From positions 1-64,000 of the forward strand of contig JACQZZ010000056.1 in the NCBI GenBank assembly GCA_016213625.1: DNA of 64,000 nt, written 5' to 3'. The notes beneath the pieces are model-generated. The model was given only the letters and a program-made list of their open reading frames with translations, did not search any database and was not told the origin of the DNA. A program made the position numbers and the translations under genes. This document shows positions 43,070-52,753 of the stretch, one piece after another. Numbering within the stretch: the first letter of the stretch is position 1; each line of letters starts with the position of its first letter. This stretch comes from Actinomycetota bacterium (lineage in GTDB: Bacteria > Actinomycetota > Acidimicrobiia > Acidimicrobiales > Ilumatobacteraceae).

Positions 43070-45604
43070 TCACGTGGTCGCGATGGCTTCCAGCACGTCG
43101 GCCTTGGCCGCCCGGCGAGCCGGGTACACGGCTGCGCCCGCAGCGAACACGAGCGCCAACACCGCGGCCACGGCGATGGTGGACACCGGCAGCGAGAACA
43201 CACTGAGACCCTCGTCCTCGAGCGCCTTCACGATGATCCATCCGAGCGTCACCCCGAGCACCGTGCCCGTGATGACGCCCACGACCGCCGTGATCATGCT
43301 CTCCCACAGCACGCTGCTGCGCACCTGGCGGCGGGTCATGCCCACCGCTCGCAACAGGCCGAGCTCTCGACGACGTTCGTAGACGGCGAGCATGAGCGTG
43401 ATGACGATGCCGATGATGGCGATGAAGATGCTCATGCCGAGCAGCGCATAGATGAAGTTGAGGAAGCCGTCGATCTGCTCGCTCTGTTCGTCGATGTACT
43501 GGTCGCGACTCTGCAGCTTCGCCGTCGGGTAACCGTCGATCACCTTCTGCAACGCGGCCGTGTTGGCCTCGGTGACGCCACCCTCGGCCTTGATGAACAC
43601 GCCGAGGTCGAACAGGGGCACCGGGCTGTCGTCGAACAACGCTCGATCGACGATGAGGTTGCCGAACACGTCGCTGTCGAAGATGCCCTCGACGGTGAGT
43701 TCGTGCTGCGCGCCATCGAGCATCTGCGTGGAGATGACATCGCCGACCTCCAACCCGTCGCGGCTGGCCTTGTCGGTGGCGACGAGGATGCCGTCGGGGG
43801 TGAGGGCGTCGAACCCGCCGGTGATGAAGGTGATGTCGAGCACCGCCTGCGCGTCGTCGGGGTTGAGCGCGACGACCTGCTTCGAGCGCAGCTCACCGTC
43901 CTCCTCCACGTTGATCGCGGTGGCGGCAAGACCGAGCACGTCGCCCACTTCGGCTGCCTTCAGGTCGTCGGCCACGGTGGCCGGGATGCCGATGCCGTTG
44001 TTGCCCTGCTTGGGTGACACCACGTAGTCGGACGAGAACGACCGACCGATGACATCCTTGGTCGTGGCCTTCGCCGACGCTCCGAGCGTGGCCACGCCGA
44101 TGAGGAGCGACAAGCCCACCGCCAGTGCTCCGGCCGTGAGCGCGGTGCGCTTCGGGTTGCGGGCGGCGTTGCGGCCGGCCATGGTGCCGGATGCACCACG
44201 GAACTTGGTGAGCACCGGCGAGGCGAGGTTCGCCACCGGGGTCGCGACGAACGGGCCGAGGGCGATGAGCGCGAGGAACAGCCCCGCTGCGCCACCACCC
44301 AGTGCCAGCGTGTTGCCCGACAGCCCCATGGCCACGAGCACGACGGCACCCACCAGCGCCAGGCCGCCCACGATCTTCCGGGTGCGCGAGGCGTCGGCGT
44401 GATCGATGGCCACATCGCGCATCGCGGCCAGCGGCGGCACTCGACCGGACCGGATGGCAGGAGCGATCGCACAGACGACGGTGACGAGGATGCCGACCAC
44501 CAGGGTGACGATGAAGCCCGTCGGGTTGAGGACCAGCGATGTGTCGCCCGGGCCGAAACCGACGGCCGAGAGCAACCCGAGGATGCCGGTGGCCAAGCCG
44601 ATGCCGCCGATGCAGCCGAGCAGCGAGCCGCCGATGCCCACCACCATCGCTTCGATGAACATCGAGCGCGTGATCTGGCTGCGGCTGGCGCCGACCGCAC
44701 GCAGCAGCGCGTTCTCACGCTGACGCTGCGCGGCACTGATGCTGAACACGTTGTAGATGATGAAGCTGCCGACGAACAGCGAGATCAGCGCGAACACCGA
44801 GAGGAAGATGGTGATGAAGCTCAAGCTGGTCTCGACCGCGCTCTGGTTCTCCTCGGTGATCTGCTGCCCGGTGAGCACTTCCACCTCGGGCTGATCCAGC
44901 GCCTCGGACACTCGGTCGGCGAGGACCTGCTGCTCCTCGGTGCCGTCGCCGACCACGATGACGTTGTCGACCTTCGACGTGTCGCCGATGACGAACTCCT
45001 GCGCCGTCGGAAGGGTGAACAGCGACCAGCTGGCGCCGCCGGACGAGTCGTTGCCGGCGAAGGTGGCGATGCCGACCACGGTGAAGTCACGCGGCTGGCT
45101 GATCGTCGTGATGGACACCGTGTCGCCCAACTCGATCTTCGCCGTCTTCGACGAAGCCCTGTCGATGACCACCTCGTTGTCAGCCGCAGGGGCGCGGCCC
45201 TCGGCGAGCGACCACGGCGAGTTCTCGCTGTCGATCCATGCGCCCGCGAACTTCGGCGGACCGTCCTGGCCCACCACCTTGTCCTCGAACGAGACCGTCG
45301 CAGTGCCGAACACGTCGCCGTACGCCTCGGTCACACCCGAGACGGCTCGCACCTCGTCGACCAGCGCGACATCGATGCGGTCGCGGGTCTCCTCGCCGAA
45401 CTCACCCTCGATGACGTTGGACGAACGGACGAACGCGTCGGTGTTCGCATACGCGCTGGCGAACATCTCGTTGAAGCTGCCCTTGATGGTGTCGGTGAAC
45501 ACGAACACACCGCTGAGGAACGCGGTACCGGCGATCACCGCGATCGCGGTGAGGAGCAATCGTCCCTTCCGCGACCAGATGTTGCGAAGACTGAGCTTGA
45601 ACAT
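43070..45604 (-). CDS. ABC transporter permease, FtsX/MacB-type, 844 aa (paralogue)
   Basis: Same architecture as the 40474-43014 gene: N-terminal helix after MFKLSLRNIWSRKGRLLLT, a MacB-like outer domain, FtsX bundle with FITIFLSVFALISLFVGSFIIYNVFSI, an RQRENALLRAVGASR coupling motif, a second outer region, and the last bundle with ERRRELGLLRAVGMTRRQ. Sequence similarity is strong in the helices and coupling motifs and weaker in the outer domains, as for an ancient duplication. Only 3 bp separate it from the ATPase. The neighbouring two-component system resembles those controlling stress-induced exporters. Confidence 0.9.
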   Translation of the reverse strand: MFKLSLRNIWSRKGRLLLTAIAVIAGTAFLSGVFVFTDTIKGSFNEMFASAYANTDAFVRSSNVIEGEFGEETRDRIDVALVDEVRAVSGVTEAYGDVFGTATVSFEDKVVGQDGPPKFAGAWIDSENSPWSLAEGRAPAADNEVVIDRASSKTAKIELGDTVSITTISQPRDFTVVGIATFAGNDSSGGASWSLFTLPTAQEFVIGDTSKVDNVIVVGDGTEEQQVLADRVSEALDQPEVEVLTGQQITEENQSAVETSLSFITIFLSVFALISLFVGSFIIYNVFSISAAQRQRENALLRAVGASRSQITRSMFIEAMVVGIGGSLLGCIGGIGLATGILGLLSAVGFGPGDTSLVLNPTGFIVTLVVGILVTVVCAIAPAIRSGRVPPLAAMRDVAIDHADASRTRKIVGGLALVGAVVLVAMGLSGNTLALGGGAAGLFLALIALGPFVATPVANLASPVLTKFRGASGTMAGRNAARNPKRTALTAGALAVGLSLLIGVATLGASAKATTKDVIGRSFSSDYVVSPKQGNNGIGIPATVADDLKAAEVGDVLGLAATAINVEEDGELRSKQVVALNPDDAQAVLDITFITGGFDALTPDGILVATDKASRDGLEVGDVISTQMLDGAQHELTVEGIFDSDVFGNLIVDRALFDDSPVPLFDLGVFIKAEGGVTEANTAALQKVIDGYPTAKLQSRDQYIDEQSEQIDGFLNFIYALLGMSIFIAIIGIVITLMLAVYERRRELGLLRAVGMTRRQVRSSVLWESMITAVVGVITGTVLGVTLGWIIVKALEDEGLSVFSLPVSTIAVAAVLALVFAAGAAVYPARRAAKADVLEAIATT

Positions 45605-45607
45605 GGG

Positions 45608-46351
45608 TCATTCTCCGAAGTGCTTCATGCGGTCGAGCACGCGCTCGGCCGTGGGCTCGGCCATCTCGTCGACGATCTTGCCGTCGGCGAGGAAGATGAC
45701 CCGGTCGGAGTAGCTGGCCGCCACCGGATCGTGGGTGACCATCACGATGGTCTGACCCAGCTCGCGCACAGCGCGACGCATGAAGTCGAGGATCTCGGCG
45801 CCGGTGCGGCTGTCGAGGTTGCCGGTGGGCTCGTCGGCGAAGATGATGGTGGGACGGCTCGCCAGCGCACGAGCGACGGCGACACGCTGCTGCTGACCAC
45901 CCGAGAGCTCGCTCGGCCGGTGCTTCAGTCGGTCGCGCAGGCCCACGGTGTCGATGACCTTGTCGATCCACTCCTGATCGCCCTTCACACCGCCGAGCAG
46001 CAGCGGCAGGGTGATGTTCTCCTGTGCCGTGAGCGTGGGCACCAGGTTGTACGCCTGGAAGATGAAGCCCACGGCGGTGCGGCGCAGCTCGGTGAGCTGC
46101 TTGTCGTTCAGCGTCGCGAGGTAGGTCTCGCCGATGTACACCCCGCCGCTGGTGAGCGAGTCGAGGCCGGCCAGGCAGTGCATCAGCGTGCTCTTGCCCG
46201 ATCCGGAGGGGCCCATGATGGCCGTGAACCTGCCGGCTTCGAAGCTCACCGAGACACCGTCGAGTGCCTTCACTTCGCTGTCGCCGCCGCCGTACGTCTT
46301 CACTGCGTCGATGGCGCCCGCTGCGGCCACCTTGGTGTTCGTGTCTGTCAT
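45608..46351 (-). CDS. ABC transporter ATP-binding protein (MacB/LolD type)
   Basis: A 247-aa ATPase with all motifs: Walker [12 protein letters not shown]-loop [17 protein letters not shown], signature [15 protein letters not shown], Walker B IIFADEP, and switch His in VTHDP. The YNLVPTLT and DEPTGNLD features are typical of the MacB/LolD class that powers FtsX-type permeases. It lies 3 bp upstream of the first permease. The promoter gap to the response regulator (46352-46408) carries a candidate operator. Confidence 0.95.
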   Translation of the reverse strand: MTDTNTKVAAAGAIDAVKTYGGGDSEVKALDGVSVSFEAGRFTAIMGPSGSGKSTLMHCLAGLDSLTSGGVYIGETYLATLNDKQLTELRRTAVGFIFQAYNLVPTLTAQENITLPLLLGGVKGDQEWIDKVIDTVGLRDRLKHRPSELSGGQQQRVAVARALASRPTIIFADEPTGNLDSRTGAEILDFMRRAVRELGQTIVMVTHDPVAASYSDRVIFLADGKIVDEMAEPTAERVLDRMKHFGE

Positions 46352-46364
46352 GGGTCCGTTGTAA

Positions 46365-46398
46365 CCGCGAAACGACGGATTTGTCGTCCCCTTTGCGG
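46365..46398. promoter_or_regulatory. Candidate response-regulator operator before the ABC operon
   Basis: Nested dyads: ACGAC (46372-46376) with GTCGT (46383-46387), inside the imperfect outer pair CCGCGAAA (46365-46372) and TTTGCGG (46392-46398). It lies just upstream of the ABC ATPase start and downstream of the response-regulator stop. Confidence 0.4.
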
Positions 46399-46408
46399 GT
46401 GACGTGTG

Positions 46409-47086
46409 TCAGCCGAGCGGTTGATCCGGGGCGCCCGGCGTCACGAGACCGCTCTCGTACGCGACCACCACGGCCTGTACGCGATCGCGGACGTCCAGCT
46501 TGGTGAGCACGCGCCCGACATGGGTCTTCACCGTCGCCTCGCCAAGGAACAGCAGGCCGGCGATCTCGCCGTTCGACAGACCGCGAGCCATCAGCTTGAG
46601 CACCTCGAGCTCACGTTCGGTGAGATCTGCCAGGCCCGGGGCCACCGACTCGGCGTCGACCGTGGGTCGCCGCGACACCTCGTCGATCAGCAGGCGGGTG
46701 ACCGAAGGTGCCAGCAGCGCATCGCCATCGGCGATCACTCTCACCGCGTTGACCAGTTGTTCGGCCGGAGCGTCCTTCAAGAGGAACCCGCTGGCACCCG
46801 CCCGCAGCGCCGCGTACACGTAGTCGTCGAGATCGAAGGTGGTGAGCATGAGCACGCGTGCGTGGTCACCGCCCGCGACGATCTGCCGGGTGGCCTCGAT
46901 GCCGTCCATGTGCGGCATGCGCACATCCATCAACACGACGTCGGGCCGGCTGCGCGCCACCAGCTCGATGGCCTCGCGACCGTCGCCCGCCTCGCCCACC
47001 ACGGTGATGTCGGGCTCGGTCTCCAGGATCATGCGGAAGCCCGCACGCACCATTGCCTGATCGTCGACGAGCGCGACGCGGATCAT
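46409..47086 (-). CDS. LuxR/NarL-type response regulator paired with the adjacent kinase
   Basis: A 225-aa response regulator. The receiver domain has DD8-9, Asp54 in VVLMDVRMPHMDG, and LLKDAPAEQL. The HTH (about 155-215) reads LTERELEVLKLMARGLSNGEIA, then EATVKTHVGRVLTKL. ATG 47086 overlaps the kinase stop (ATGA); an in-frame start 36 bp earlier is less likely. Its closeness to the ABC exporter (57-bp gap) suggests that the exporter is its target. Confidence 0.93.
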   Translation of the reverse strand: MIRVALVDDQAMVRAGFRMILETEPDITVVGEAGDGREAIELVARSRPDVVLMDVRMPHMDGIEATRQIVAGGDHARVLMLTTFDLDDYVYAALRAGASGFLLKDAPAEQLVNAVRVIADGDALLAPSVTRLLIDEVSRRPTVDAESVAPGLADLTERELEVLKLMARGLSNGEIAGLLFLGEATVKTHVGRVLTKLDVRDRVQAVVVAYESGLVTPGAPDQPLG

Positions 47087-48246
47087 GCCGACACCAACGG
47101 GAACGTCGCCCGCACTCGCCACCCGCCACCACCGCGCGGGCCCGCGCTGAGCTCGCCGTCGAAGGCGGCGACGCGTTCGCGCATGCCCACGATGCCGAAG
47201 CCGACACCGTTCGGGGTGACCGACGCACCGCGCCCGTCGTCGTTGACCTCGACCACCAGCGCGTCGGTCTTGCGCACGAGCGACACGTCGACGGCGTGCA
47301 CCGTGCCCGCGTGCCGGCGCACATTGGTGAGCGCCTCCTGGACGATGCGGTACGCACTCAACTCCACGCCCGAGGGCAGCCCGGTGAGCGCTCCCTCGGC
47401 GTGCACGGTGACCGGCAGGTCGGGCGCGGATGCCGTCAGGTGGTCGAAATCGGCCAGCGACGGCTGTGGCTCCAGCTCCTGCACCTTCGACTCACCGCGC
47501 AGCACGCCGAGGATGCGGCGCATCTCGGTCATCGCCTCACGGCCGGTGAGCTCGACGGTGGCCAGCGCCTCATCAGCCCGCCGCGGGTCGACGGGCAGCT
47601 GTCGGCGTGCGGCCGCGGCCTGGATGACCATCAGGCTCACGCTGTGCGCCACCACGTCGTGCAACTCGCGAGCGATGCGGGTTCGTTCGTCCTGCAGCCG
47701 TTGATGCGCCAGCAGCTCACGCTCGCGCTCGGCCCGTTCGGCGCGCTCGGCCAGCTCGGCGATGTGTTCCCGGCGTCGGCGCATGTTGTCACCCAGCACC
47801 ATGGCGCCACCGAACATGACCGGAGCGGAGATGATGGCCTGCCACGGCGCGTCACCGCGCACCCAACCCCAGGTGACGAACGCGAACAGCAACGGCATGA
47901 GCACGAGCACCACTCGCCAGGCCACTCTGCTGCCGAGCACCGACCCAGCCGTGTACGAGGCGACGAGCACGCCCGACCACCCCGCGCCCACGAATTTGAA
48001 CCCTTCGGCCAGCATCTGGGCAGAGGTCACGACGACCAGCACCTGCAGCGGATGATGACGTCGCCACGCGATGGGCGCCGTGGCAGCGAGTGTGAGCAGC
48101 GCACCCCACACCGAGGGGTCGTGGTAGTCCTCGCCGCGTTCGGTGAGGTGGAACACCAGTGAGATCGTGGCGATCAAGGCTGCGAGCAGGGCGTCGGCCG
48201 CGCGAGGGTGGTCTCGCAGCCAGGACACGGGACGCGGACGGACCAT
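47083..48246 (-). CDS. Sensor histidine kinase (DesK/NarX-like)
   Basis: A 387-aa kinase. The N-terminal part has four to five short hydrophobic helices (ADALLAALIATISLVFHL, VWGALLTLAATAPIAW, HPLQVLVVVTSAQML, WRVVLVLMPLLFAFV) with short loops, so signals are probably sensed in or at the membrane. The HisKA_3 region reads RTRIARELHDVVAHSVSLMVIQ with the phospho-accepting His, and the HATPase has NVRRHAGT, NDDGRGA and GIVGMRERV boxes. TAGCGT lies 8 nt before ATG 48246 or 5 nt before GTG 48249; either could start translation. Divergent from the cyclase-AAA gene. Confidence 0.9.
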   Translation of the reverse strand: MVRPRPVSWLRDHPRAADALLAALIATISLVFHLTERGEDYHDPSVWGALLTLAATAPIAWRRHHPLQVLVVVTSAQMLAEGFKFVGAGWSGVLVASYTAGSVLGSRVAWRVVLVLMPLLFAFVTWGWVRGDAPWQAIISAPVMFGGAMVLGDNMRRRREHIAELAERAERAERERELLAHQRLQDERTRIARELHDVVAHSVSLMVIQAAAARRQLPVDPRRADEALATVELTGREAMTEMRRILGVLRGESKVQELEPQPSLADFDHLTASAPDLPVTVHAEGALTGLPSGVELSAYRIVQEALTNVRRHAGTVHAVDVSLVRKTDALVVEVNDDGRGASVTPNGVGFGIVGMRERVAAFDGELSAGPRGGGGWRVRATFPLVSA

Positions 48247-48254
48247 CACGCGGA

Positions 48255-48311
48255 ACGCTAACGGCCGGAGGAGGAATCGTCGTCCACCCTTGGTCGGATG
48301 TCCTCTACGCT
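48255..48311. promoter_or_regulatory. Divergent leaderless promoters between kinase and cyclase-AAA genes
   Basis: On the minus strand TAGCGT (48260-48255) precedes the kinase start. On the plus strand TACGCT (48306-48311) lies 6 nt before GTG 48318. No Shine-Dalgarno sequence occurs on either side. Confidence 0.5.
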
Positions 48312-48317
48312 CGCAGG

Positions 48318-51300
48318 GTGATGCTGTGTAGCTCGTGCGGTGCGACCATCCCGGTAGGTGCGCGCTTCTGCCCGTCGTGCGGCAACCGCGTCGCGGTCGG
48401 ACAGACCCAGGCCGAGGAGCGGCGCATCGTCACCGTGCTGTTCGCCGACCTCGTCGGGTTCACCACCCTGGCCGAGCACATGGACCCTGAGCAGGTGAAG
48501 CGCCTCGTCGACACCTGTTTCGAACGGTTGGTGGGCGTGGTCGCCGAGTTCGGTGGACGGGTCGACAAGATCCTCGGCGACGGCATGCTCGTGCTGTTCG
48601 GCGCACCCGTGGCGCACGAGGACGACCCCGAGCGCGCGGTGCGCGCGGCGCTGCGCATGCAGGAGACCCTCGGGGCGCATGTCGCCGGCGCGGGGCTGGC
48701 GGGTGGCGACGACGTGCGCATGCGCGTGGGCATCAACACCGGTGAAGTGCTGGTGGGCACGCTGGCAGGCACCGACTACACCGCGATGGGCGACGTCGTG
48801 AACCTCGCGTCGCGCCTGCAGGCCGCAGCGCCTCCCGGCGGAGTCCTCGTCGGCGAGACCACGCACGGCCTCACCTCACACACGTTCCACTACGAACCCG
48901 CCGGCGAGCAGTTGGCACGCGGGCGCGAGCAGACCGTACGCGCGTGGCTTGCCGTCGCCGCCACCGCCCCTCCCGGTGCTCGTCGACGTCGCCGCCGCGA
49001 CCAGTGCTTCATCGGTCGCCACCGCGAGCTCGCCATCGTCGACGGTGCCATCGATCTCGTCGAGCAGTACGGGCGAGCGCTGCTCCTGCACGTCAACGGC
49101 GAGAACGGTGTCGGCAAGAGCCGCCTCGTCGACGAGGTCATCCGCCGCATTCGCGACCGCGGTCCTGCAACGATCCTCGAGGGTGCCTGCGTGCCCTACG
49201 GCGAGTCCAACGTGTGGTGGCCGCTCGCCAACGCCCTCAGCACCTACCTCGATCTGGATCCGGGCCTCCCGCTCGACGACGTCCGCGCCGCCGCCCGCGC
49301 CAGGGCCGAGGTGATGTTCCCCACGCAACACGCCGCCGAACGCGAGCTCCTCGTCGACGTGTTCTCGCACCTGCTGGGCTTCCCCTCGTCCATCGACAAG
49401 CTCGATCCTGCGGGTGCTCGCAGCACCATCCACCACACGGTGGCCCAGGTCCTGGAAGCCAAGACCGAGAAGGGCCCGGTGGTGCTCAGCATCGATGACA
49501 TCCATTGGGCCGATCCCGTCCTCATCGAGCTGCTCGACGCGCTCGTCGGTCTCCTCAGTCGCAGTCGGTTCATCCTCATCACCGCCATGCGGCCCGGTGC
49601 GGAGGTCAGCTGGCCCTCGCGATCCGATCGCAGCACGTTGGTGTCGGTCACGCTGCAGCCGTTGTCGCGCATGGAGAACGACGACCTCGCCCGCGAGCTC
49701 ATCGGCGGCGACGAGGTCGACGAGGCTCGACTCACCGCGCTCTACGACCGCAGCGGCGGCAACCCGCTGTTCCTCATCGAACTCGTCGCGCTCACCGAGG
49801 CCGGCGGCGATCGCGAACTGCCCGACTCGCTGCGCACGCTCATCGCCGCGCGACTCGACCAGCTCACCATCCCGCAGCGCCAGGTGCTCGAGAACGCCGC
49901 CGTGCTGGGCACCGCCGGGCTCATCCTCGGGCTCGAGCAGTTCGCCGACGCGCTGGGGCAGCCGCCGCCCGACGACGTCATCGACGAACTCGACGAGCTC
50001 GGGCTGCTGGAGGTGCGCGGTCGTCGCTGGGAGTTCCGCAGCGAGTCCGTGCGCGACGCGGCATACCAGACGCTCACCAAGGCCGCACGCGCGCAACGGC
50101 ACGCCGGTGTGGCGAAGGCGATGTACGGCACCGGCGGTGCACTCGACGACCTCGCCCACCACGCCGCCACAGCCGCCGAACTCGTCCAGGAGCTCGGCCC
50201 GGTCGACATGGTGCCGGCCGACCTGGCCGAACGTGCGGTGACGGCGCTCACCATCGCCGCCGACCGAGCACTCGACAGCGGCAGCCTGCGCATGGCGGTG
50301 CGACATGCCACTCGAGCGATCGACCTGTTGCACGGCAACGACGACGACCCTGCCGTCGTGCATCTGCGCATCGTGCGCGCTTCTGCCGAGATCGACCAGC
50401 GGCAGTTCGACGGCGCGGCGGCCGACATCGACGCGATACAGGCCAGCGGAGACCGGCTGGAGGACACCACCACGCAGGCGTCGGCACACCGTTTGCGCGG
50501 CATGCTCGCCAACGTGGCCGGACGGGTCGATGAGGCACGTCAGGAGCTGGGCCGCGCCATCGAGCTGCTGCGCGGGGTGGACCAGCCCGACCAATTGGCC
50601 GGCGCACTCCGGGTGCGTGGGTTCATCGAGATGTTCACCGGTTCGCTCGCCGACGCCGAATGGTTCTTCGGTGAGGCCGACGAGTTGTATCGCTCGCTCG
50701 ACGACGCGCGCGGCATGGCCTACATCGAGCAGCACCGCGCATGGATCTCGTTCCTGTCCGGCGACCTGCATGAAGCCCGCGAGCGTCTCACCCACGCTGC
50801 CACCACGCTCACCGCCATCGGCGACCGCAACGGCGTCGGGTGGGCGTTCGGTCTGCTCGCGTTCGTCGAGTTCTTCGAGCGACACTTCGACGAGGCCGAG
50901 CATCTGGCCACTGCCGTGCAGCGAGAGGCAGAGATGCGCGGCGACGACTGGGCCGCCGGCATGATGGACACCTTGCTGGCCGACCTTCGCCTGTGGCAGG
51001 GCAAGCTCGACGATGCCAACCAGTTCGCCGAGCGGGCTCGCTCGCGGTTCAAGCGCCTCAAGGATCGGTTCGGGCTCATTCAGTCGCTCGCACCGCTCGT
51101 CCGCACGCAGGTCGCGCTCGGCCGATCGGCCGCGGCGCAGCGCAGCAGCGAGGAGCTCATGGCCCTGGCCGATGCCGGCCGTCAGGGTCCGTTCCCGCTC
51201 ATGGCAGTCGCCGGCGCGGCCATGCACCGTGGCAACGGCTCAGTGGCCGCGGCCATGGCCGAGCGAGCGCTGGCCGAGATGCAGCTCACGGGCGGGCAGG

Positions 51301-51761
51301 CGTTCGAACCTGTGGTGGTGCTCGCCATGGCGCAGGTGCAACAGGGTCGCTCCGAGGAAGCCCTGGCCACCATCGAGTCCGTGCAGGCGCAGGGCGCCGG
51401 CCACCCGTTCACGCAAGCCGTGTCGGCATTGGTGCACACCGCCGCGCGACAGCCGGCGCAGGCCATCGTGCACGCCAACGCGGTGGCACACACCGAAGGG
51501 GCCACCTACCTCGACCAGGTGTTCGCGTACGTGGCAGCGGCCGGCGCCTACGCGCAGCAGGGCGACCTCACCCAGGCAGAACTCGCGGCCGAGGCCGCGG
51601 TGGCCCGGGCGATGGCGGTGGGCGACGTGGTGGCGACGGCACTGGCCACCTCTGCGTTCCACGCGGTCACCTCGCGCACCCACGTCGCGTACGACGACCG
51701 CACGGTGCTGGGCGAGGGCTGGGAACGAGTCATCCAGCAACTCACCATCCCGGCGAACTGA
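48318..51761 (+). CDS. Zinc-ribbon/class III adenylate cyclase/AAA ATPase/TPR regulatory protein
   Basis: A 1147-aa multidomain signalling protein. It opens with a zinc ribbon (LCSSCG...FCPSCG, two CxxC). The class III cyclase domain (about 33-180) has metal Asp in VLFADLVGFT and GDGMLVLFG, and the transition-state Asn/Arg in NLASRLQ, so catalysis is possible. A STAND-like ATPase domain follows with Walker A GENGVGKS (about 255) and Walker B VVLSIDDIHWAD. The C-terminal half is helical TPR-type repeats (about 600-1147). Such proteins are widespread in actinobacteria, but their signals are mostly unknown. GTG 48318 is favoured by TACGCT 6 nt upstream; ATG 48321 is the alternative. Confidence 0.9.
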   Translation: MMLCSSCGATIPVGARFCPSCGNRVAVGQTQAEERRIVTVLFADLVGFTTLAEHMDPEQVKRLVDTCFERLVGVVAEFGGRVDKILGDGMLVLFGAPVAHEDDPERAVRAALRMQETLGAHVAGAGLAGGDDVRMRVGINTGEVLVGTLAGTDYTAMGDVVNLASRLQAAAPPGGVLVGETTHGLTSHTFHYEPAGEQLARGREQTVRAWLAVAATAPPGARRRRRRDQCFIGRHRELAIVDGAIDLVEQYGRALLLHVNGENGVGKSRLVDEVIRRIRDRGPATILEGACVPYGESNVWWPLANALSTYLDLDPGLPLDDVRAAARARAEVMFPTQHAAERELLVDVFSHLLGFPSSIDKLDPAGARSTIHHTVAQVLEAKTEKGPVVLSIDDIHWADPVLIELLDALVGLLSRSRFILITAMRPGAEVSWPSRSDRSTLVSVTLQPLSRMENDDLARELIGGDEVDEARLTALYDRSGGNPLFLIELVALTEAGGDRELPDSLRTLIAARLDQLTIPQRQVLENAAVLGTAGLILGLEQFADALGQPPPDDVIDELDELGLLEVRGRRWEFRSESVRDAAYQTLTKAARAQRHAGVAKAMYGTGGALDDLAHHAATAAELVQELGPVDMVPADLAERAVTALTIAADRALDSGSLRMAVRHATRAIDLLHGNDDDPAVVHLRIVRASAEIDQRQFDGAAADIDAIQASGDRLEDTTTQASAHRLRGMLANVAGRVDEARQELGRAIELLRGVDQPDQLAGALRVRGFIEMFTGSLADAEWFFGEADELYRSLDDARGMAYIEQHRAWISFLSGDLHEARERLTHAATTLTAIGDRNGVGWAFGLLAFVEFFERHFDEAEHLATAVQREAEMRGDDWAAGMMDTLLADLRLWQGKLDDANQFAERARSRFKRLKDRFGLIQSLAPLVRTQVALGRSAAAQRSSEELMALADAGRQGPFPLMAVAGAAMHRGNGSVAAAMAERALAEMQLTGGQAFEPVVVLAMAQVQQGRSEEALATIESVQAQGAGHPFTQAVSALVHTAARQPAQAIVHANAVAHTEGATYLDQVFAYVAAAGAYAQQGDLTQAELAAEAAVARAMAVGDVVATALATSAFHAVTSRTHVAYDDRTVLGEGWERVIQQLTIPAN

Positions 51762-51786
51762 CCGCCGGCACACGACTCAGGGTCGC

Positions 51787-52680
51787 TCAACCGGCGATGT
51801 CGCGTCGCCAGGGGAGTTCGCTGAGGTACTTGGCCGCCGCAGGGTGCGGGTCCATCTCCAAGCTCGGCGGCGTGATGTCGCGCTGCGGGGCCAACCGGGT
51901 TTGGCAACCCGGGCACCAGTACACCAACCGCGCATGCTCGCCCAAGCGCTTCACGTGCACGGTGTCGGTGCACCGCACACACCGCTGGCCGTTGCGGCTG
52001 TAGACCGCGAGGCCGCCGGGGATGTCGCGATTCGTGATGCGCGGACCGTGCGACAAGTTCGCCCTGAGCATGCGGGTGGCGGCGTTGATGATCTGCACGC
52101 AGTCGGAGGGCTCCAACGAACTGACGGGCGCGAACGGGCTGATCGCGCACGACCAGAGGATCTCGCTCCGGTACACGTTGCCGACACCGCACGCGACGTG
52201 CTGGTCGAGCAGGACATCGGCGATGACGGCATCGCGGTCGGGGTACTCGTAGATGCGACGAGCGCACAACTCGAGGTCGCGCACCGGCGCCGTACACAGA
52301 TCGGGACCGAGCTTGCCGAAGCCTGGATGCCGATGGATGTCGAACTCGCGGTAGGTCTCGACGACCGGAGCGTTGAAGCACACCGCCACCCACTCGGGCA
52401 CTTCGATGACCACACGCATCTGGTTGTCGGACTTCCGCCACCGCTCGCCCACGCGATAGAGGTGCCACGAACCCGACATGCGCATGTGGGTGTGCAACAC
52501 GAGGCCGTCGTCCCACAGGATCTCGAGATGCTTGCCATGGCTCTCGACGTGCTCGATGACGCGCCCCGCTGTGGGCGTCGGCCCGTAGAGGCGAGGTGCG
52601 ATGAAGCGCGTGACCGGACGTCCCACCAGTGCGGTCCGCAGCGCTGCGGCCGTGCGATGAATCGTGTCGCCTTCGGGCAT
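51787..52680 (-). CDS. Nei2-like DNA glycosylase/AP lyase (Fpg/Nei family)
   Basis: A 297-aa base-excision repair enzyme. MPEGDTIHRTA gives the N-terminal Pro nucleophile and Glu3 catalytic residues after Met removal; SHGKHLEI is the usual Lys-containing loop; and GNVYRSEILW is the H2TH helix-turn motif. The C-terminal zinc finger has CVRC and CPGC pairs. The pattern is closest to mycobacterial Nei2, which excises oxidised pyrimidines. ATG 52680 starts the conserved MPEGD, and the longer frame to 53457 is not coding. The gene is monocistronic, divergent from the small acidic protein. Confidence 0.92.
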   Translation of the reverse strand: MPEGDTIHRTAAALRTALVGRPVTRFIAPRLYGPTPTAGRVIEHVESHGKHLEILWDDGLVLHTHMRMSGSWHLYRVGERWRKSDNQMRVVIEVPEWVAVCFNAPVVETYREFDIHRHPGFGKLGPDLCTAPVRDLELCARRIYEYPDRDAVIADVLLDQHVACGVGNVYRSEILWSCAISPFAPVSSLEPSDCVQIINAATRMLRANLSHGPRITNRDIPGGLAVYSRNGQRCVRCTDTVHVKRLGEHARLVYWCPGCQTRLAPQRDITPPSLEMDPHPAAAKYLSELPWRRDIAG

Positions 52681-52741
52681 TGGACACACAGAGTATTCGC
52701 CCTGGAACGCGCCCCGCGCGATACCCACCCCAGGCAGTCGG

Positions 52742-52747
52742 TAGCGT
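52742..52747 (+). promoter_or_regulatory. -10 element of leaderless small-protein gene
   Basis: TAGCGT, 6 nt, then GTG 52754. Confidence 0.5.
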
Positions 52748-52753
52748 GCTGGT

